Below, in pieces: positions 41,092-43,980 of a stretch of DNA of 43,980 nt. The DNA lies in contig CACVAP010000017.1 of assembly GCA_902727895.1 (NCBI GenBank), positions 1 to 43,980 on the forward strand, read 5' to 3'. The position numbers and the translations under genes were made by a program. The notes under the pieces are model-generated. The model did no database searches. It had not been told where the DNA came from and saw only the letters and a program-made list of their open reading frames with translations. Origin of the DNA: an uncultured Sulfurovum sp. Lineage in GTDB: Bacteria; Campylobacterota; Campylobacteria; Campylobacterales; Sulfurovaceae. Each line of letters opens with the position of its first letter. Positions within the stretch are counted from its first letter, which is position 1.

Positions 41092-41923
41092 TGTTCTGGG
41101 AACTTTTTATTTTATAATCTTCTAAAACATTACGAAAATCTTTTAAAAACAAGACAAGTCGGTCACTTGGTAAGCCAGCATAAATATTATCATTAATATA
41201 AATGGCTTTAGTCTTCGCAGCTGAGATAGGTAACTTTAACCAAGGTTCAATAAGCCCTTCATTGGTGATACCATCATTTTGATAACGGGCTAAGAGTAAC
41301 ACAATGTCAGGGTTACAAGCAATAATGTTTTCCATATTTAAAATGGGTTGACCTTTTCTTGTGGATTGTAGGGCATTGGTATTGTTACTTTCGTTGATTA
41401 TCTCATCAAAATAGAGGTTTTGTCCTGCTACAAAAACATTTTTAGCGAGTTCTTTGTTTCTTCCAAATACGATTAGAATTTTTTTCTCATCGATAATATT
41501 CTGTAACTCTCTTAATCCACTATTAATATTTTCCACTATTTTTTTAGCTTCTTCTTTTTTGTCCACGATTGTACCAATTTGGGTGATGGCATCTTTAATA
41601 TTAGCAAGTGTATCTATTTTTATGATTTTTGTTTTAATACCCAGTCGTTCAAGTTTGAGGCTAAGCTTATGGTTGTTCTCTTGCATAATAACTAAGCTTG
41701 GTTTGAGTACGACAATTTTTTCTAAAGAGGGTGAAAAATAACCACCCACCTTTGGAAGCTTAACTGACTCGGGAGGATAGAGAGAATATTCTGTATTGGC
41801 AATGACTTTATCACCAGCATCTAGGGCAAAGATTATTTCATTGATGGAAGGGCTTAATGCAATGATTCGTTCATTAGCATTGGCAAGAACTGTTGTTAAA
41901 AGTAGTAAAATTAATTGTTTCAT
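41078..41923 (-). CDS. Periplasmic B12/siderophore-binding protein (BtuF-like)
   Basis: The protein has 281 residues with a signal peptide (K-Q-L-I-L-L-L-L-T-T-V-L-A-N-A). The start of the mature part, E-R-I-I-A-L-S-P-S-I-N-E-I-I-F-A-L, and V-I-A-N-T-E-Y-S-L-Y-P-P are typical of BtuF, and the family's V-G-G-Y and P-D-I-V-L blocks follow. It is a class III binding protein with no Cys lipid anchor. BtuF-like sequence together with CobQ favours a corrinoid ligand, but iron chelates remain possible. Confidence 0.87.
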   Translation of the reverse strand: MKQLILLLLTTVLANANERIIALSPSINEIIFALDAGDKVIANTEYSLYPPESVKLPKVGGYFSPSLEKIVVLKPSLVIMQENNHKLSLKLERLGIKTKIIKIDTLANIKDAITQIGTIVDKKEEAKKIVENINSGLRELQNIIDEKKILIVFGRNKELAKNVFVAGQNLYFDEIINESNNTNALQSTRKGQPILNMENIIACNPDIVLLLARYQNDGITNEGLIEPWLKLPISAAKTKAIYINDNIYAGLPSDRLVLFLKDFRNVLEDYKIKSSQNNAKN

Positions 41924-41932
41924 TATAAATCT

Positions 41933-41960
41933 TAATAGAGGTCTTTAAAGACCTCTATTA
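41933..41960. repeat. Perfect 28-bp palindrome between receptor and binding-protein genes
   Basis: Arms of 14 bases (41933-41946, TAATAGAGGTCTTT, and its exact complement) meet with no spacer. It lies in the 54-base gap between the receptor stop and the binding-protein start, in the leader of the latter. It has no T run on the minus strand. It could lower transport-gene expression relative to the receptor, or protect the upstream mRNA. Confidence 0.65.
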
Positions 41961-41977
41961 TAACAAAAAATGTTGAC

Positions 41978-43837
41978 TTAGTAGGTCAATTTTATTCCAG
42001 CATAAACAGCTCTAGGGCTAGCAGCATATCCATAAACAGTTTGATATTCTTTATCTGTAATGTTATCTACTTTTCCATAAACGCTCATGTGTTTGTCCAC
42101 TTCATAGTTAGCTGTAAAGTTAGCTACCGTGTATTTTCCTGTTTCTACTGTTGCATAAGTTGCAAAATCAGTGTCTTCTCTTTCTCCGATGTACTGACCA
42201 TTTATCCCAAGGTGTAAGTCATCTGTTGCATAGTAGTCAAGTGCAAATTTTACAGATTCATTTATGCGTCTTTGTAAGTCATTACCATTGTGGTCTTTTG
42301 CATCTATTTTGCTGTAGCCCAGTGTAAGACCTACCGTATCAGCAATGGTTGTACTGTACTCTGCTTCAAAACCTTTTAGTTTAGATTTTTCTTGAACGTT
42401 TGCATATTTCTTAGTGGAAAAATCATAATCTATAATATCTTCTATTTCATTGTTAAAGTACGTAAGAGAGAGATCTTTATAGGCAATATTTACGTCATAT
42501 CCTTTAGTAATTTCTGGTTTCATATCAGGGTTACCATAAAAAGAATAGAGTTGAAAAGATGAGGGAACATTGTAGGCTGTTCCATAGTTTAGCGCTGTTG
42601 AAAAGCCTTTCAGGTAGTTAGGTGAGTATTTTAATCCTATTTTTCCTGTGGTTTCATTGTCAAACTCATCATACATGTCATGTCTTAGTGATTCGGTGAT
42701 AATGGCATCTCCTCCTAGGACATTATTAAACTTATTGTAGTTGGTAACAAAAACGGCTTTGTTTGTAAATGACTTATTAATACTTCCTTTGTCTTCAAAC
42801 TTTTTATAGTCTCCACCCCATAAAACAAAACTCTCTTTGAGATAAGGTATTTTAGATTTTAATCCATATTCTTTGACTTCACCTTCATAGAGTGAAGTGA
42901 ACTCTTGAGGGTTATTTCTTTTAAAATCAGATTTTTTTGCATAAACATCAACTTCATTAAAACTGTCTATGTGATTAAAATTGATAGAAGATAGAGTCGC
43001 TTTATTATGTGAAACAGCCTGACTGTTTGCTGATGCTGTTCTGTTTAAAGTTGAGTTTGGAAAGATACCCTCATAAACACTTTGGTCATAAGATTTTTGT
43101 GAATCTATCACGGTATGTGAAATGTCTATTTTATTAGTAGGAGTGATGTTGAACCCAGCTTTTAGATTTGAGGTTTTATTGTTGTATCCATCATCTTCAA
43201 ACTTATCTAGCTCTTCACCTTCTGGAGCTTGTGAGGTAAATGAATCACTGTCTACAACATTATGTGAGGCTTTGATATAAAAGTTATCATTTTTGTAGGA
43301 ACCTCCAACATTAGTACTTAAACTTTTAAAGCTACCAAACTCTTGAGTGGCATGAAAGTTTAATCCTTCTTTTGCACCTTTAGTAATAACATTAATAACA
43401 CCAGCAGCAGCATCTGCACCCCATACACCAGATTGTGCACCTTTAAGAACTTCAATACTCTCTATATCAGATGCCATAAGATGCCCAAAAGTTGCTCCAG
43501 CACTGCTAGAAATGTCATTGTAACGAATACCGTCAACAATTACGAGTACTTTACTGTTGTCAAAACCTCTTATCTTTATACTAGAAGTAGCACCTAATCC
43601 ACCATTAGAGGTAAAAGAAACTCCTGCTAAAGCGTTTAGTGCTTCATTCACTGTTGTGTAATGTCTCTCTTCAATTTCTTGTGCTGTAATTACATTTATA
43701 TTTGAAGTTACATCAGAGAGTTTTTGAGATGTTTTGGTAGCCGAAGTAACAGTAATCTCATCAAGTGTTTCTCCTGCGATGAGGTGAGTGTTAAGTAGTA
43801 GCGTAGTTAATAGACTGAGTTTTATTGTTGTATGCAT
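41978..43837 (-). CDS. TonB-dependent outer-membrane receptor, BtuB-like
   Basis: The protein has 619 residues with a signal peptide of about 21 residues. The TonB box region is L-D-E-I-T-V-T-S-A. The plug domain has V-N-E-A-L-N-A-L-A-G-V, I-K-I-R-G-F, V-L-V-I-V-D-G-I-R-Y-N and I-E-V-L-K-G-A-Q-S-G-V-W-G-A-D-A-A-A-G-V-I-N-V. The barrel ends in a C-terminal aromatic (A-G-I-K-L-T-Y). This is the BtuB/cobalamin-receptor subgroup by length and plug. It likely binds a corrinoid, delivering it to the binding protein and permease. ExbBD/TonB energy comes from the operon at 31358-33023. Confidence 0.9.
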   Translation of the reverse strand: MHTTIKLSLLTTLLLNTHLIAGETLDEITVTSATKTSQKLSDVTSNINVITAQEIEERHYTTVNEALNALAGVSFTSNGGLGATSSIKIRGFDNSKVLVIVDGIRYNDISSSAGATFGHLMASDIESIEVLKGAQSGVWGADAAAGVINVITKGAKEGLNFHATQEFGSFKSLSTNVGGSYKNDNFYIKASHNVVDSDSFTSQAPEGEELDKFEDDGYNNKTSNLKAGFNITPTNKIDISHTVIDSQKSYDQSVYEGIFPNSTLNRTASANSQAVSHNKATLSSINFNHIDSFNEVDVYAKKSDFKRNNPQEFTSLYEGEVKEYGLKSKIPYLKESFVLWGGDYKKFEDKGSINKSFTNKAVFVTNYNKFNNVLGGDAIITESLRHDMYDEFDNETTGKIGLKYSPNYLKGFSTALNYGTAYNVPSSFQLYSFYGNPDMKPEITKGYDVNIAYKDLSLTYFNNEIEDIIDYDFSTKKYANVQEKSKLKGFEAEYSTTIADTVGLTLGYSKIDAKDHNGNDLQRRINESVKFALDYYATDDLHLGINGQYIGEREDTDFATYATVETGKYTVANFTANYEVDKHMSVYGKVDNITDKEYQTVYGYAASPRAVYAGIKLTY

Positions 43838-43869
43838 TTGTATCCTTTGAAATTCTTAAGAATATGGAC

Positions 43870-43884
43870 TTGATTTTTAATCAA
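43870..43884. promoter_or_regulatory. Short inverted repeat upstream of the receptor gene
   Basis: TTGATT-TTT-AATCAA lies 33-47 bases before the receptor ATG, between the likely promoter and the ribosome site (AAAGGA). It could be a small operator. The 143 bases upstream of the gene that are in the window show no convincing cobalamin riboswitch. Confidence 0.3.
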
Positions 43885-43980
43885 AGAGCCAATGAAATCT
43901 AATTGTGTTAAAATATGTTATAGTAAATAAAAGGCATACAAGTAGGGTGGAGAAGTCTTATACTCTTGATATTCAAAAGT

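Noticed and set aside
43838-43980. Cobalamin riboswitch upstream of the BtuB-like gene
   Set aside because: No recognisable B12-box or conserved core could be found in the 143 bases available; a longer upstream region might change this.
1-43980. CRISPR arrays, tRNA and rRNA genes, insertion sequences
   Set aside because: No regularly spaced identical repeats, cloverleaf-like segments, rRNA sequences or transposase genes were recognised on either strand.

Overview
The window is AT-rich and its genes are tightly packed on both strands. The gene content (TonB/ExbBD system, cobyric acid synthase, BtuCDF/BtuB-type uptake, many small secreted envelope proteins, A/T-rich codon use, TATAAT boxes, AAAGGA ribosome sites and several TTG starts) suggests a free-living member of the Campylobacterota, such as the Sulfurimonas/Sulfurovum/Arcobacter group. 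That assignment is inference from style and content; no rRNA or other marker is present.

Positions 1-18800 are a surface-polysaccharide locus. A leftward arm reads: Wzx-type flippase, two asparagine-synthetase-like proteins, a putative glycosyltransferase, an acyltransferase-3 protein, and a secreted protein with four tandem beta-sandwich repeats that runs off the left edge. A rightward arm reads: SAM methyltransferase, complete AsnB, GT4 glycosyltransferase, and two tandem EptA/MCR-like phosphoryl-transferase paralogues. A second leftward pair holds another GT4 enzyme and a Wzc-like chain-length protein. Three AsnB homologues, two of them without a working glutaminase site, suggest that amide or acyl-adenylate chemistry is used on the glycan. 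No Wzy polymerase or initiating transferase is visible inside the window.

Positions 18972-24600 hold a DUF89 metal-dependent phosphatase and a group of exported or membrane-anchored proteins: a Cys/Trp-patterned repeat protein with a peptidoglycan-binding end, a periplasmic Hsp20-like protein, a coiled-coil/LysM protein, a BON-domain protein and an anchored helix-hairpin-helix protein. A DUF2164 gene and a truncated DUF1801 remnant follow.

Positions 24706-27497 are the most interesting part. A two-gene, translationally coupled module encodes a DUF4145/HEPN-like protein and an NLR-like NB-ARC/TPR ATPase with a SEC-C tail. The extreme C-terminus of the first protein carries two copies of a short motif, and the extreme N-terminus of the ATPase carries one matching copy. 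This layout (two copies on the effector, one on the NLR) is that of fungal HET-s/NWD2 and bacterial amyloid-signalling pairs, so I propose a prion-like NLR immune or cell-death system. An AAA/DUF4143 ATPase, an MmcQ/YjbR protein and an AlkC-type DNA glycosylase follow.

Positions 30500-43980 are mostly housekeeping and uptake: AqpZ, the ExbB-ExbD-TonB operon, several secreted proteins of unknown role, CobQ, an SppA protease, a YdcF/ElyC-like protein, a very small exported peptide, and a corrinoid/iron-type uptake operon (TonB-dependent receptor, binding protein, ATPase, permease). The TonB system would energise that receptor, and CobQ fits corrinoid as the cargo. The 458-base gap at 34883-35340 may contain a structured small RNA. 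No tRNA, rRNA, CRISPR array or insertion sequence was recognised.
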